Assembly (NCBI GenBank): GCA_038496445.1
Contig: JALMLS010000578.1
Location: 372,001-436,000 of the forward strand
Reading direction: 5' to 3'
DNA: 64,000 nucleotides
Origin: Trichosphaerium sp. ATCC 40318
Taxonomy: Eukaryota > Discosea > Flabellinia > Trichosidae
The stretch's first letter is position 1. Each line of letters starts with the position of its first letter. The notes below the pieces were generated by a model. It was not told the origin of the DNA. It was given only the letters and a program-made list of their open reading frames with translations, and made no database searches. Of the stretch, positions 10,122-21,890 are shown piece after piece. The translations under genes and the position numbers were made by a program.

Positions 10122-11943
10122 TTACTCTACTAATAGGTATCCGAGAGCAATACATATTTTTTTGTAGAAAGACCTTGTTGTGTGATTTGGTGTATTTAGT
10201 TTAATAACACGTCCAAGTATTGGATTTGAAAAAAGCTTGCATATCCTTTTGAATTCATCCACGTGCTCTGAGATGATGGTTTGTGACAATGAATGCTTAA
10301 CAAAAATAGTGTTCCCTATGTAAACATTAGAACATGAGCGGATATAATGTTCACAAATGTCACATTTTCGTTTTTTGCTAAGACCGTACGTTCTATTTGA
10401 GTTACTTTTTTACCTCGTAAGGTACTATTCAAACCTTTACATGCTAAACAATCCTTCAATATCATATGATAAGATAATTAAACTTACTTATTCTCAAGCT
10501 CGAAAGTCCAGTTGTTGTAAGGAAATCGGCAATGTTGTAAATAATCTCTACAAGAAAAAGTGAGTTGAGAACGATGTGATATATCTTGGACAAATAGAAG
10601 TCTAAACACATACCTATTGGAACCTCCATGAATAAATTATAATCAACTTTTGGTTGTACCACAATTCCTTGTTGAAGTCTACAGATAATACTAGCGTATG
10701 ATATAGATTTGCTCAAAAAGGTATTGACTGAATATAGTGTTGGTGTTAAAAGCCTCCAATCTGTACTCGGTGGTGTATCATGTCCTTCAAGGAGCTTTGT
10801 GTATATTCTCATAAAGTTCAAGTTATCAATAACAGCAGTAGTAGTGGCTAATGGATCACCCTGGTACAAGTAAGAAGTAGCGTTCAGTGAGTTTGACAAG
10901 ATTAAAACAAAAATACGTACAACAATCACATCGAAAATAAAGACTATTCCATTTTCAAGGCGAATACCGAATATGAGAATAGGCAAATCCGCTAGATTCT
11001 TTACTAAATCCGTAGTGTACATATCCAAAACAAGTTTCGGAATGTAGTTTATGACCCATTGTACACCAGTGACATCACGTGTTTGTTTTGAACAAAGTAC
11101 ATTTCTAAGAAAACAATAAGAATAAGCAACAGACCAACTTTACATTTTCATTTTTCTTGCTTTATGCGTTTTACTTTACCTGTTGAAAACATCACATGTC
11201 ACATTATCTGTTTCTACGAGAATTACAAAAGGTCCATCATTCGTTAGTGTAGGTACTGTTTTTGGAGGCATTTTGCTGTGCTAAAACTGGATGTTATTTA
11301 CAATAAGACAGCAATTGTCATACGTGTGCGTGGAGGCGAGCTAGAAACAGCCGATACTCATTGCGACTAAGATGTTCAAGTTGAGTCCTGATTGAACCAA
11401 AATACGATCTTCCAAACCAGCTATGAACACCCCTTTTGAGAGAGTTAGATTGCAAAGAAAATGATAATCAAAAACAAACGTGCTTGAGATTTTTAAATAC
11501 ATCCGGGGGTTGCTGAGTTACGCTTTCCAATAAGATATTAGCTCCTTCGTATATTCCCAAGATATTGTAAGGTATTTCATCCTAATAGGAATAAGAACTA
11601 TGAACAGAAACACGTAAAGAAGAAATGTTTTCTCACACTTTCAATGAACGTTTAGCTAAATACCCAAAACTGTCAAAAATATCAACAAACGTACGGTGTC
11701 ATTAAAACCTTCCCAAGATTGCGTCATATTGGTATATACTTGGTTATTTGGTGTTACTCCCGTGATTAGGTAAACCCGATTTTTAAACTCTTTAACAGTT
11801 CCGTATGGAGGTACAGACACTATGAATTTTTGAAGATATTTTGTTGTGACTGTAAACTTGATGTTATTTGATACGTTAACCTTCCATTGGCGTATAGGAA
11901 AGAAATTTGTTGTTTTAGCATTGTTGTTATTGTGGTTAGACAT
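10122..11943 (-). CDS. Ubiquitin-like-domain protein, tandem copy B
   Basis: Paralogue of the gene at 7747-9574 with the same exon order. Exon 1 (from ATG 11943) has an Asn-rich start (MSNHNNNNAKT) and then the same ubiquitin-like segment (VSVPPYGTVKEFKNRVYL, GVTPNNQVY) with GTACGT as its donor. The middle exons (PILIFGIRLENGIVFIFDV, then GDPLATTTAVIDNLNFMRIY) are close to copy A. The last exon is homologous up to KKICIALG, then differs (YLLVE-stop at 10122-10124 against GVPIRVV in A), caused by a small indel. Several introns here are open in frame by chance (10462-11028 reads through two). Function unknown; a recent local duplication. Confidence 0.65.
11045..11257. repeat. 213-bp block identical to 8685-8897
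   Basis: Second member of the identical pair; the equivalent intron is also 75 bp. See the finding on gene conversion. Confidence 0.9.
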
Positions 11944-12842
11944 GTACTGATTTGGATAGGAGATATAAAATATGAGATTTCAGGTGACAAAGTCTTGTAA
12001 AACGGCCTATGTGTGCCATTTCTTAGCGTTAACAAAATAGTAGGCGTCTAGAAATTACTTATTAACTTAGTGCTTGGTTTTATAGGTGTCTATGGACGTC
12101 AGGGTATATGCTACAAAACTTCACAACACAAATAAAAATGTCCCCAGCTTTAAACAACTGACATATTATATTGACAAATAAGGTGTACCGTTGGCTCCTT
12201 CTGATTTTAATTTATATAATGACGGATTACCGAAGCTTATTTTGTTCTTGTTCTAGTGCCAAATATACTATTATGGCGTCTGGTATAGTGAAGAAGGCAA
12301 TTTTTTCCACTTGGCTGAAAAAAAAACTGCACAACTTCCGCTCGAAAAGTTAGGATCCTGAGCTTTATAAACTGATTTGGCAAGTAAGTCTGTTACAATT
12401 GGATACTTTGTTCACCATAGAAGACGCATCCTGGAGGTTAGAACCTCACATTGCTGTAAAATTCGTCAACAGTTGCCGTTTTCTTCAGATTGGTACGTTA
12501 GTTTGGCAGCAAAGTCTACCAGTAAAGTATCACGTGATTTTCTGTTCTCCAGTACGCAATTATTTGCTTATTGCGAATTTGGTAAATATGTCAAGAGATG
12601 CTGTTATTAGCTAGGTATCTAGGTTTATAGTTTTTTTCTCTTTCCAAAAACAAGATATGATTGTTTTTGACAAAATACTGTTGCTGGTTAAAAGAAGGTA
12701 TGTAATACCTGTTAGTATATATTTTTCACATGTATGTCTTTTACATTTTGTATAGATAAGAAATATTGTTCTCGTAGGTAACGAAAACGTCTTTGATTCT
12801 TGATTTTTTTTTGTTGGTACTTTTTTCTTTATCAGTTCCTTT
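11944..12842. other. Spacer with weak coding signal (+)
   Basis: An ATG at 12272 opens MASGIVKKAIFSTWLKK. About 100 bp later an open frame (12399-12614) contains LDTLFTIEDASWRLEPHI, which faintly recalls the start of a COMM domain. I could not join these with confident splice sites, so no gene is called. Confidence 0.25.
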
Positions 12843-14749
12843 CTACCTCATTGACTGACCGGTCATCATTTTGTTGAGTTGCTCGATGAAAATAAACGTC
12901 AAGATTGTATGTGGTCCTAATCTGAAGAAGTATGGAGTAAATCCCTTCCACAAACTGAAGAAACCTTCATTTCTCACAGTTCTAAAAAAAAAAGTTACCA
13001 AAGAAAAAGAAACTCTTTTTTTTCTCGTTGCCTTTGCTGACAAAGGAACGCCAAATTGGAATATTACGTACTTTACGAGAACATCTAGAGCATTCTTGTA
13101 TATAGGTTTACCTTGAGCGTCATATCTAGTCAAGGTCAGTTACACCTAAAAGCCCAACGAAAATGTTTTAATGATCAAAAATAGGAGCGTACTTCATATT
13201 CTGCAGTCTAGTCTTTGTGATATCTACAGGAATAGATACAGCGGTAGAAACAAATCCTAACAAAACATTATTAGCGAAACAAAGTGGACAGAAAGGAGAG
13301 AGGAAGAAGATCCAGTACAAACAGAAAAAAACCAGAAAAGCAGTGGTACACTAAAAAAACGTACCAGAGATAATACTTGCTACAATGTGTAGTCCGTAAC
13401 CTTCAGTGAAGTATCCTGTTTTCTTTAAGCTATCTTTAGCTTGAGAGTAACCAGCAAGCTGAGCTGCATTCAAAACCATAGCTCTGAAATAGAAAACTTA
13501 GATCAAAAAAAAAAGTGTTTGACAAAAAAAATCTACCTGGCTACAGTTGGGGTAGCACCACGCCAAAGCGTATACAAGCCTATACAAGACATGTCAATGA
13601 AGCTGAAAAAAATATACAATGCGTAATTGCTGAGAAAACAAGAGAACCCCATCAATGCAATGATGGTTTAAAACAAAAAAGAAAGTAACAAATCTTCACT
13701 CTATGAACGTGCCTTCCTCCCTTACTATTCTGCTCAAGGCATCGAAAACGTGCTTGTAGTTACGTCTTTCAGCAGCTGGACGACTATGAAAGTGAGTTCA
13801 AATAGTTGATGCATAAGTAGGAGAGATTTTCTTACTTTCCGTCCGCTGTCATTCTAATCAACGTGATTTCAGCAGGTGTACCAACAACAGCACCAATACC
13901 ACCAGCAGTGAAACCCATTGCTAGTTTTTGAAAGAAAGGTACAGCTTGACCATCTTTAGGCGCAAATTTATCCATAAGAGCCTATTAAAAATTGAGTTAA
14001 TTAAACAAAGTGAAAGCGAAAAAAGATGCCCCAAAAAAAAAAAAAGTATTTCGCCTTTCTGCTCTTTTTTAGACATTATTTAAAGCGAAGCTATGTGGAA
14101 TTGGTTTTTGACCCTGACATGCACCTCTAGGATACGACCAAGAGCTTAAGAAATGAGGAGCGGATAAATTAAAAAAAAATTTTGTTTTTTCCTTTTTTAT
14201 GGATTGAACTCGTCATTGTTGTGTCAAGTCACGTGAGAATGTTATAAACGCTATTTCTTAGCGTTCGCGTGCAAAGTCACGATTTTTGGGGTTCGTGTAG
14301 TAGAAATGAAAATAGTATCGAGATTTTAGGCCAATAACGCACCTGGTATACGCCCATACGCGTTGTCGTATAGGTAGCTTGACGAAACAACGCTGCGCTC
14401 AAGCTGAAGAGAATATTAGCGAAAGATAGAACGCTAATTGACACGAAGAACGCTATAAGATATTCTTACCCATTGTACATTCCGTAGAAGCCTTCTGTCT
14501 TAACTATTCTCATAGCAGCGTTAAATCCTCCCGCTTTACCCTTTCGTACCGTTAAAGGCTTGTTTTAATGCGTTGACGTACTGTTCCGCCCTCGCCCATG
14601 ATCTGCATACGTGTTTTGATCAAATCAACCGGCTAACGCTAATAAGAACTCACAAGCGACGCTACCACTACCTGGACTACGCATGTCGCCATCATGCCGG
14701 AAAGGCCTCCGTTCATAAACTTGATCAGTCTGTTATCGTTTGTAGACAT
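12843..14749 (-). CDS. SLC25A11: Mitochondrial 2-oxoglutarate/malate carrier (SLC25A11 type)
   Basis: Inner-membrane carrier that exchanges 2-oxoglutarate for malate, part of the malate-aspartate shuttle. About ten exons give a protein of about 310 residues, the usual length. From the start (ATG 14749-14747): MSTNDNRLIKFMNGGLSGM, then the first carrier signature PVDLIKTRMQ, FYGMYNGLSAALFRQATYTT, second signature TPAEITLIRMTADGK, TLWRGATPTVARAMVLNAAQ, third signature PVDITKTRLQNM, and the C-terminus FSLWKGFTPYFFRLGPHT ending at 12843. MTADGK and FRLGPHT are hallmark stretches of this carrier subfamily. Exons 12843-12981 and 13072-13125 and their introns were placed precisely; donors include GTACGT. 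An N-terminal presequence is absent, as usual. Confidence 0.93.
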
Positions 14750-14907
14750 GAGGTGCTTTGGTTGTAGTTTTAAGCGTACTCGTTGGGAAAAAAAAAAAGA
14801 CCGTCAACGTTATTATTAACCGCAAGCAAAACGCATAGTTACGCATGTTGAGCGATGTAGTAGACCAAGAGACGAATACAGAGTGCACATTATACAACCG
14901 TTTGTTT

Positions 14908-15630
14908 TTACTTGCCTAATACAGCTTTTGTTATAATATCTACTCCAGCATCCTTTAAACCGCTATTACAGTCCATTTGTGATGGTATTTTGGACTTAAT
15001 AGATTCACAGTGCCCACAAACGTTTAGAACTTTGACACTATGCCTGATGAGAAAATCTCGCAGAGCTTGACATATAATTTCTCGTTTATCAAGCGCTAAA
15101 GTAGCCACAAGAAATATCGGCTTGATTCCATTTTCAAACAGTAGAAATCCGTTATTTATATCGCCATGCTTCTCAGGATCAGCTAGAGCCATTTCTAAAA
15201 CGTCTACTTGTTTGTAGTGTCCCGTCATTGCGTAATTCAATGTTCTTTCCGTTCCTCGCCCTGTCAGAGGTATAGGAAACCTAGTTTACGCGTAAGAGAC
15301 TGTTTTACAGTATCAGTTCGTTTTACCTGAAGGCTAGATTCGCATCTGCTTCATTAACGTTTCTGGTATCTCTGTCTTGGTAGTCTTTACGCTTTGGAGC
15401 TGTTGAAGCTACCAAGCCAAACTTCTTTTGAAGTAGAGCAGGGTTGTTACCATTTTCAGTTCTGAAATCTCTTCAGTGACGGTATCAGTACGTGTATAGC
15501 TATTACGCCCATACCTAGGGGCACAGCCGCCAGTTTTTAACTTTAATTGTTCTGCGGCAAACAAACCACACTGATCTGCTCCTGTTTGACCTCCCGATAT
15601 TATTTTCTCTAAACATAAAGCTGTGGTCAT
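14908..15630 (-). CDS. Putative molybdenum-carrier / YpsA-like Rossmann protein
   Basis: About 230 residues. The start (ATG 15630) is followed by KIISGGQTGADQCGLFAAE, the nucleotide-binding SGGQTGAD signature of the MoCo-carrier/YpsA/LOG-like Rossmann superfamily, then TGGCAPRYGR. Exon 2 has the family blocks LLQKKFGLV, RDTRNVNEADANLAF; exon 3 has GRGTERTLNYAMTG and LNVCGHCES, ending AVLGK at 14908. The intron between exons 2 and 3 is about 45 bp. A very small intron of about 23 bp (GTACTG...GAAGAG) near 15470-15495 is needed to join exon 1 to exon 2. Nucleotide or nucleoside-derivative binding is likely; a role in molybdenum cofactor handling is only the family label. The family is mostly bacterial. 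Confidence 0.75.
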
Positions 15631-16891
15631 ATTGTAGTGTTTCTAGCTGTCCAACAATACGCACTATTCACAGAACATCCCTCAGAATTTTCTCCTTTAC
15701 CATCAATACTAGAAAGCTTGTCCAATACTGACAACAATACATCAGGTTCTTAACTACTATCCTTGTTGATATGAGGAGCCTATGGAAGTTCGGTCGTTCA
15801 GATCAATAAAAGTCATGATAGGTTTGTCGCTAAAAGAAATATTCGATTAAGCTTAAATTAGACCAGAATGCGGCTGCAGGCTGCCATAACAACACTAAGT
15901 TGGTAGGTTTGGCTTTATGCAAAAAATGGTTGGTGAAGGGTGGGTGATCAAGCCAGTGGATGCGTGCACGTCGACATGATGTGGTGTGTTGATAAATTAT
16001 CACACAACCATCATAGTTAAATCTACATCTCATTGCACCTTAGTCAACTTTATCGTATGTGACCTTACAAGACCATTGGCGATATGCTGAAACGAGGCGC
16101 TCCTCTTCAATCTACACGAATCGTGGATATACCAACCACCTAACAAATCCGAAACACGATTTATAATGACGGGATAGATAAAAATAAAAATATTGTGGAA
16201 TGAAAGAGTCTCTCAGAGACTATGTTCTACCTGGCTTCTTGTATTAAGCTTTTAATTCCATAAGAGTGCTCTATTCCGCTAAATAAAGGCTAATACCATC
16301 GTGTTGTTAGTTTGTCATACTTTTACATGATTTTGTACTCGCACTACCAGCTACAGCAAATAGCTGTTGGCTCTTGAGCCGGATATACAATAAAGGATAT
16401 TTATATTAAGTACGGACCTACCATCGTTTACACAGACAGGGATAGGTTCTAATAGTGTTGAGATTAAGGTATCCCGAACTACTTCCACATGGCAGCTTGG
16501 TAACGTAAGATCTCTATGGAGCACTGGTTAACATAGGGAGTCACAACTTTACTAGAAAAAAAAAAAGTTGCTACGAATATGAGCAATGAACCATAGCCGA
16601 AAACTTTGTGAGTACTCAGTTTATGCTCTATTTCAGCTTATTTAGCGAATACTCCCAGAGGAAATACATGAGGAGTGTTGGCATCTGAAATAAGGAAATG
16701 ATAGATCTTTGATTCGATAGTGCCTTGATCTCAATGGCTTTGGTTTGGGAGTAAAACCTATACTTACAGAACAAATATTTGCGTTGGTTTGGATGGTTTA
16801 CTGTGGATCGAACTGCATGCAAAAAAATTTGAATAGTATTTGTTACGCAGCTTGTATTGTAGCTACTTTTTTATTAATGAACAACACTACA
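15631..16891. other. Long spacer
   Basis: About 1.26 kb without a supported gene. Short ORFs (15830-16033 minus, 16628-16822 minus, 16745-16942 plus) lack motifs, and the last overlaps the 3' end of the next gene. Confidence 0.45.
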
Positions 16892-18840
16892 TTAAAGTCT
16901 TCTTCCACATTGTCCCGGTCCCGGGTTAACTATTCTTTGTAATGAATCCCCTAGTATGATCACCCAAAGACTATTTGTTTCATCAAAGCGAGCATCTACC
17001 CTCTCAGTTTCAACTGCAATCTAAAAAGTAAAAATGAATAAATAATATCGTGCCATAAAGGATGATAACGTACTACTGTTGTGCTACTCATAGTTCCATA
17101 AGCGATAGCTGGTTGTTCCGGATCATCCTCTATATTAAATTTAATTGGAGATACTCTCAGCAAGCCAAAAAAATGAAAGAACAAACCTGCTATTTTTAGA
17201 GCTCTAACTTTGAACGTATTATCATCAGATTTATAACTTGTGATATACAATGTTCTTGCTGAGCTTGATGTGTCAGCAGTTACCCCTAACATTGTTCCAC
17301 TTGGATTAGGAATGATATCCATATCAATGGCTACACCACTCGAATCTAAACCTCGAACAAGTGGTTGAACATTATCAATGCTATTAACAGCAAACATTGA
17401 ATCAATTTCCCATAGAAAAAATTCAGTTGTGAACTCTATTTTAGAGCCACCATCAAAAGAGTCACCATAAGACATGATACCAATGTATCCAGGTATTGGG
17501 TGATACATTGCTCGTATTTCTTCTGAATTGTGCATATTTCTTTCACGGACAGGTAACCTGTTCTACAACGAAAAAAATAAGAATGCTGGTAGTTTCGACA
17601 AAAAAATCATAAGTACTGCGTACAACAGGGTCATCATTCTCGTCTACTATGTAATGAAGTAGCTTCCTATCACCAGAGAATATTACAGCAAAACAGTTAC
17701 AATCTTCTCCGCCAAAGACAACATCGTAATTGCGGTTTCTTGCAACTGAAAGTAAAATTTTGTTATTTCTCATCAGATTTTCTATTCAAGCGTACAAATT
17801 CTTCGTTTGGTAACAGATCTACTTGAATCTATAATTGCGTATGCGTTTGGTCCTCTCGTTATATACACGACCATGTACTTGTTATCAGCTAGTAAACAGA
17901 CAATTAGACGACCTACAAACTATTATGAACTTCCTGTTAACGTACTTGGATTATAAGCAATCTTTGGATTAAAGGCTGTAGATCTTCCTTCGTGAAATAT
18001 AACTATGTCGTCTGCCATTAAACCCTTCGAAGATTAAGATGATAAATATAAGCTAGTTTTAGTCGTACGCCATTCACTACATCTTCGACAAGATATAGTA
18101 CACCAACGAATCCACGGCCGATATGATTGGTGGCAGTGATTGCAAACTCATTATTTCCCACCGCAATATCGGCATTACCAGTGTTGGGCAATCGAAAGTA
18201 CCCAAGCTCACCTTTGGCAAGACCTACAATAGCCTTTTAAGTTGGTGAAGCATAAAACCGTTGAGTACCTTCCTTTGTGAACACAACAACAATCAAGTCT
18301 TCAAACCTGTACCCTGGCAGATCATCTTCATATTCAAAAGCAAGAACAAAATATTCCTAATTATCTTCGTAAACACGTGTTCGCGAAAAAAAGTAACGTG
18401 ATTTTTAGCGTAACATATAAAAATTGAACATGTGTTAAGCTTAAGTCACGTGTTTTTTTAGGTACTAGTTAAAAATAGAAAAAGTAAACACGTGATTTTT
18501 CAAGTTCTTCAAAGAAAAAAAAAACTAACCACTCCGTTTATCACTCCAGAAGCCAACGCAGGCTCTTCACTATCACCTGTTTCCGCGTCTAACTCAGGTA
18601 TGAGTTCGGCAATTCTAAAAGGCTTGAAGATATCTTAGACATAAAGTATTAGATGGCGAATCATAAGCAAAAAAATTTATTTGTTTACATACCTATACAG
18701 TCAACGTCCACGTCTATTCTTTCTGGTAGATACCCGGGGTTGCCTTTTTTAGCGAAAGAAGCATGTTTTGCACCTTGTATCTTACTACCCATCACCATTA
18801 GGGAGAGCGTCAAGATAACAATAGATAGTTTTATAATCAT
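16892..18840 (-). CDS. Secreted repeat-strand protein, paralogue 1
   Basis: Signal-peptide protein of about 450 residues on many small exons. ATG 18840-18838 opens MIIKLSIVILTLSLMVMGS, a clear signal peptide. Later exons give repeated β-strand units such as LGYFRLPNTGNADIAVG, GGEDCNCFAVIFSGDRKLLHY and TLYITSYKSDDNTFKVRALK. The last exons read IAVETERVDARF and IVNPGPGQCGRRL-stop at 16892. The regular strand units, each holding a small acidic or Gly turn, suggest a secreted β-propeller, but I do not recognise the family. A full-length relative lies at 40164-42216 on the other strand with matching exon order. Two frames inside 17000-17535 stay open across introns and are not coding throughout. 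Confidence 0.7.
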
Positions 18841-19529
18841 TTGCTTTGACTGGTTTGATAAATTACAGCCTTTGAAAAAGTATCTCGCCTAAATTGTTCT
18901 CGTAAGAATGTGAACGCTTGTGATCAGCAAGGATATCTTCTACGAACCTTCCCAAACGCATTGAGGCACGTCTAACAAAACTTGGGAGCTAATTTCAATC
19001 ACAATCAAAGGTGATATTTGGTTTGTGTAAGTAGGACTATTGAAGTAATTCCGCCTACCTATATACTTCTATGGCGTAATGAGAGGGTAGAAAGGCATTT
19101 ATAACAAGATATAGGTGTAGTTTATAGCTCAACTTTCTTTTAATACAGCACTATTTAAGTGTTACATTGGTGCATTAGCTTCAATTACCTCTAATTATAG
19201 TCTACCAAGATACGTATTGAAGAAAACTTCAATACTCAACAACATCACGTGAAAAAAATCACTGTGATTATACAGAAATAGTGGCGTGCTGTTTGCATGG
19301 TCGTCTCGAGATGAATGACAATGTAATTCAAAAAAACAATCTTAGCTGAAACAAACAAGCTTTGTACAATCTCAACCGCTCCGCACTAAACTGCAGTACG
19401 TTTCTAGCACTGATTGCCACTCTTCTGAAACAAATCTGGTCCTCAATACGATTAATTCTTAGGTATCTTCGTGTTGGCTAGTTGATAATGTAGAAAACAA
19501 ATAAGCTGAGGTTTGTAAGGCAATAAGAT
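18841..19529. other. Spacer
   Basis: No gene seen. One CACGTG near 19247. Confidence 0.5.
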
Positions 19530-21552
19530 TTATTCAGATGTTTTAGCTACAGCAACAATTTCTCCATTCACATCAGACGAAATTATTAACGCTTCGCCTT
19601 GTGCTGTTTTAGCAAAACCAAGTCCAACAGGACGGTAAGGCCATCCGTTTCCAGTATCACCAGGTCCTTTGAAATAAAAGAAAGGATAGAAACCGTTAGG
19701 CATCCCGTTTTTGTAGTTTACTTCCATTACTTTGTATCCAGCTTGTTTAAAAATAAGAGTTAGAAGATAAAAAAAAAAAAAGAAAAAAAAACTGTAAATA
19801 GCTCTCAATTGAGAAAAAAATAAGAAGTGTAATCAAAAAATTATTGTGGTGTATAAAAGTATGGCTAACTTGTGCGGTATTAAACATACCGTTACTTGCC
19901 AAAGAGGTAAAGAAATTTATTTAAACGTAAGACAAGTTCGGTTCTTTCTTTTTTTTTTTGTAATTTTTTTTTATAACTTACCAGGTGGTTGTCTATCCCA
20001 AGAACCGTGGAAGGAAATAAAAGCATTTCCATCTTTAGTGAATCCTGGGCCTCCATAGAAAACGATATCCAAAGGTGCCTTTTAAAAAACATTAATAATG
20101 AGTACGTGGTAAAACTGACATTGCTCTTAAAAGTATGTTTTAGAAAAACCAGCGAAATAGTACCATGTGAGCTGGGAAGTCCATCTTTGGTTTGACAACG
20201 TTTGTATTGTTATTACACCAATCATCGCTATAAGGATGTTCGTTGATAAAGTTTTCGTGAACATACTGACTACCAACACCTTTCCCGCCTTTAGCTAGCA
20301 TCCTAACAAAAAAGTCAACTAAAAAATCCCAAAAGAAAATTATTTAGTACCATTCTGACCAACAATAAGGGTAACCATAAAACTTTCCAGGGGTATCAAA
20401 CAAGTTAAGTTCTTCTGACTATAATAAACGAGTCAAAAAAACAAAAAGTAACGAGGAGCGAAGAGAACATACAGGGTTATTAGTGTGAATGTCTCCTCCA
20501 AGATCAGGTCTGTTTAAGTTATCAACTCCATTCTCAACACCCCATAGTCTTCCTTGTCCGTCCATACGAATTCCTGCTTCATTGCGCAAGCCCGCAGCAA
20601 AGGTAGTGCCATCAATCCAATTGAACCCACCACTAATCATCACGTAAGTGAGGAATCTTCTTGTTTGAAAATATGTTGAATGTAAAAGAATGTTTTACAC
20701 CAAACTCACTACAATGTAATGCAGAAAAGCGATGTATTTCGTCAAGTACAAGAAGCGTTGTTCAATGGAAAGACAATACAAGAAAGTTTAAAAAAAAAGG
20801 ATTACCTTGGCATATCTGGAAGATAGAATGTCTTAATTTGAGCGTGGTCCCAGTTTGGATCAACATTAGAACCACTTCCGACCTGAACGTAAATTGTTGC
20901 GTTATTATCAAACGCAAAAGACCTTGTCACGTGATCACAACACGTGGGTATACTATGGACAACAACCTAACACAAGTCGGTCATTAAACAAACCCCAGAA
21001 AATTGTATCTTCAGCGTACTTTTCCTTTTCCCAAGTTAGTCCTATCACCTGCGTTGTATGGCCAAGAAAACACAGTACTAGCGCTAGAAGCATACAAAAG
21101 ACCCTTATTAGCGAGTACCCAATGATTTAAACCCTTTTCTGAAGCTAATGCGGCTTTTTCAGATGCTGATATAACTCCATCATTATTGGCATCCCACATT
21201 ACTAGCCACCCCGTTAATTTACCCAATTTCGTAACGGGTTTTTTGTATTCCTCAAAAACGTGCCTGTTACTTGACCTAATCCTCTCTCTACTACAAGAAT
21301 ATCATTGTTCTCAGCTACGTATATACCTCTTGGACTTTGTAGACCGCTAGCTAAAGTGTAGGCACAGTATCCTTTAGAAAAAAAGCCAGTTTTAGTTCAG
21401 AGGGTAGACGTTTGTTGTATCGATAGTAGAAAATGAGTACCTGTAGGTACGGTAGCATTTTCGATAGGGTTAGGACAAGCGTTCGGTACTTGTTGGGTTG
21501 CATAGCAACCGAAAACGACGAACAACAAACTCAGCAACGCTTTCGTGTACAT
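19530..21552 (-). CDS. Secreted sorbosone/aldose-dehydrogenase-like β-propeller
   Basis: Extracellular soluble-quinoprotein-type glucose/sorbosone dehydrogenase fold. ATG 21552 opens MYTKALLSLLFVVFGCYA, a signal peptide, which decides the start over an open frame further upstream. Blocks in order: YTLASGLQSPRGIYVAENND, WDANNDGVISASE, VGSGSNVDPNWDHAQ, AAGLRNEAGIRMDGQGRLWG then VENGVDNLNRPDLGG, FYGYPYCWSEW, APLDIVFYGGPGF, AFISFHGSWDRQPP, and the C-terminal exon GYKVMEVNYKNG...VAVAKTSE. These are the family's strand motifs (GLRNxxGxxxD, WxVENGxD, HGSWxR). Unusually the protein carries a 12-residue loop that fits an EF-hand Ca2+ site. Activity and cofactor are inferred from family only. It is divergent from the sulfatase gene at 21891. 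Confidence 0.82.
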
Positions 21553-21890
21553 TTTTACTAATTTGTTTATGTTGACCAATAGTGAAAAAACAAGCACACG
21601 TGCTTTGGGAAAAATAATACAAGAAAGGTTGTTTAAGCATAGGAGAAATGGCTGGAACGCTCCAAGAATACAAACCAAAACTTGTATATGACCTTTGCAA
21701 CAAAGCAATCTGAATTAAATTAGATTTTGACATATTCGCTAGCTAAGTTTTTTAATGCATAACTATTCTCAAGTTAAAACAGTAGGCTTATTTGTAGTCA
21801 GTCCGTCTGAAAGTTCATAGGAGCCTTCAACAGAAAGTGGGGTGCACATTTAACAGTGACTGATACCCTTTCCATAACAGCACTTTGCAG
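21553..21890. promoter_or_regulatory. Shared upstream region of two divergent secreted-enzyme genes
   Basis: 338 bp separate the start codons of the dehydrogenase (-) and the sulfatase (+). It includes a GCACACGTGCTT palindrome near 21594-21607. A bidirectional promoter is inferred from geometry only. Confidence 0.4.

Noticed and set aside
10462-11028. Long single minus-strand ORF of 188 codons
   Set aside because: Not a separate gene: it reads through two introns of the tandem ubiquitin-like copy B that are open by chance.
12399-12614. Possible COMM-domain fragment
   Set aside because: Similarity is limited to a few residues (DASWRLEPH), and the upstream and downstream exons could not be joined.
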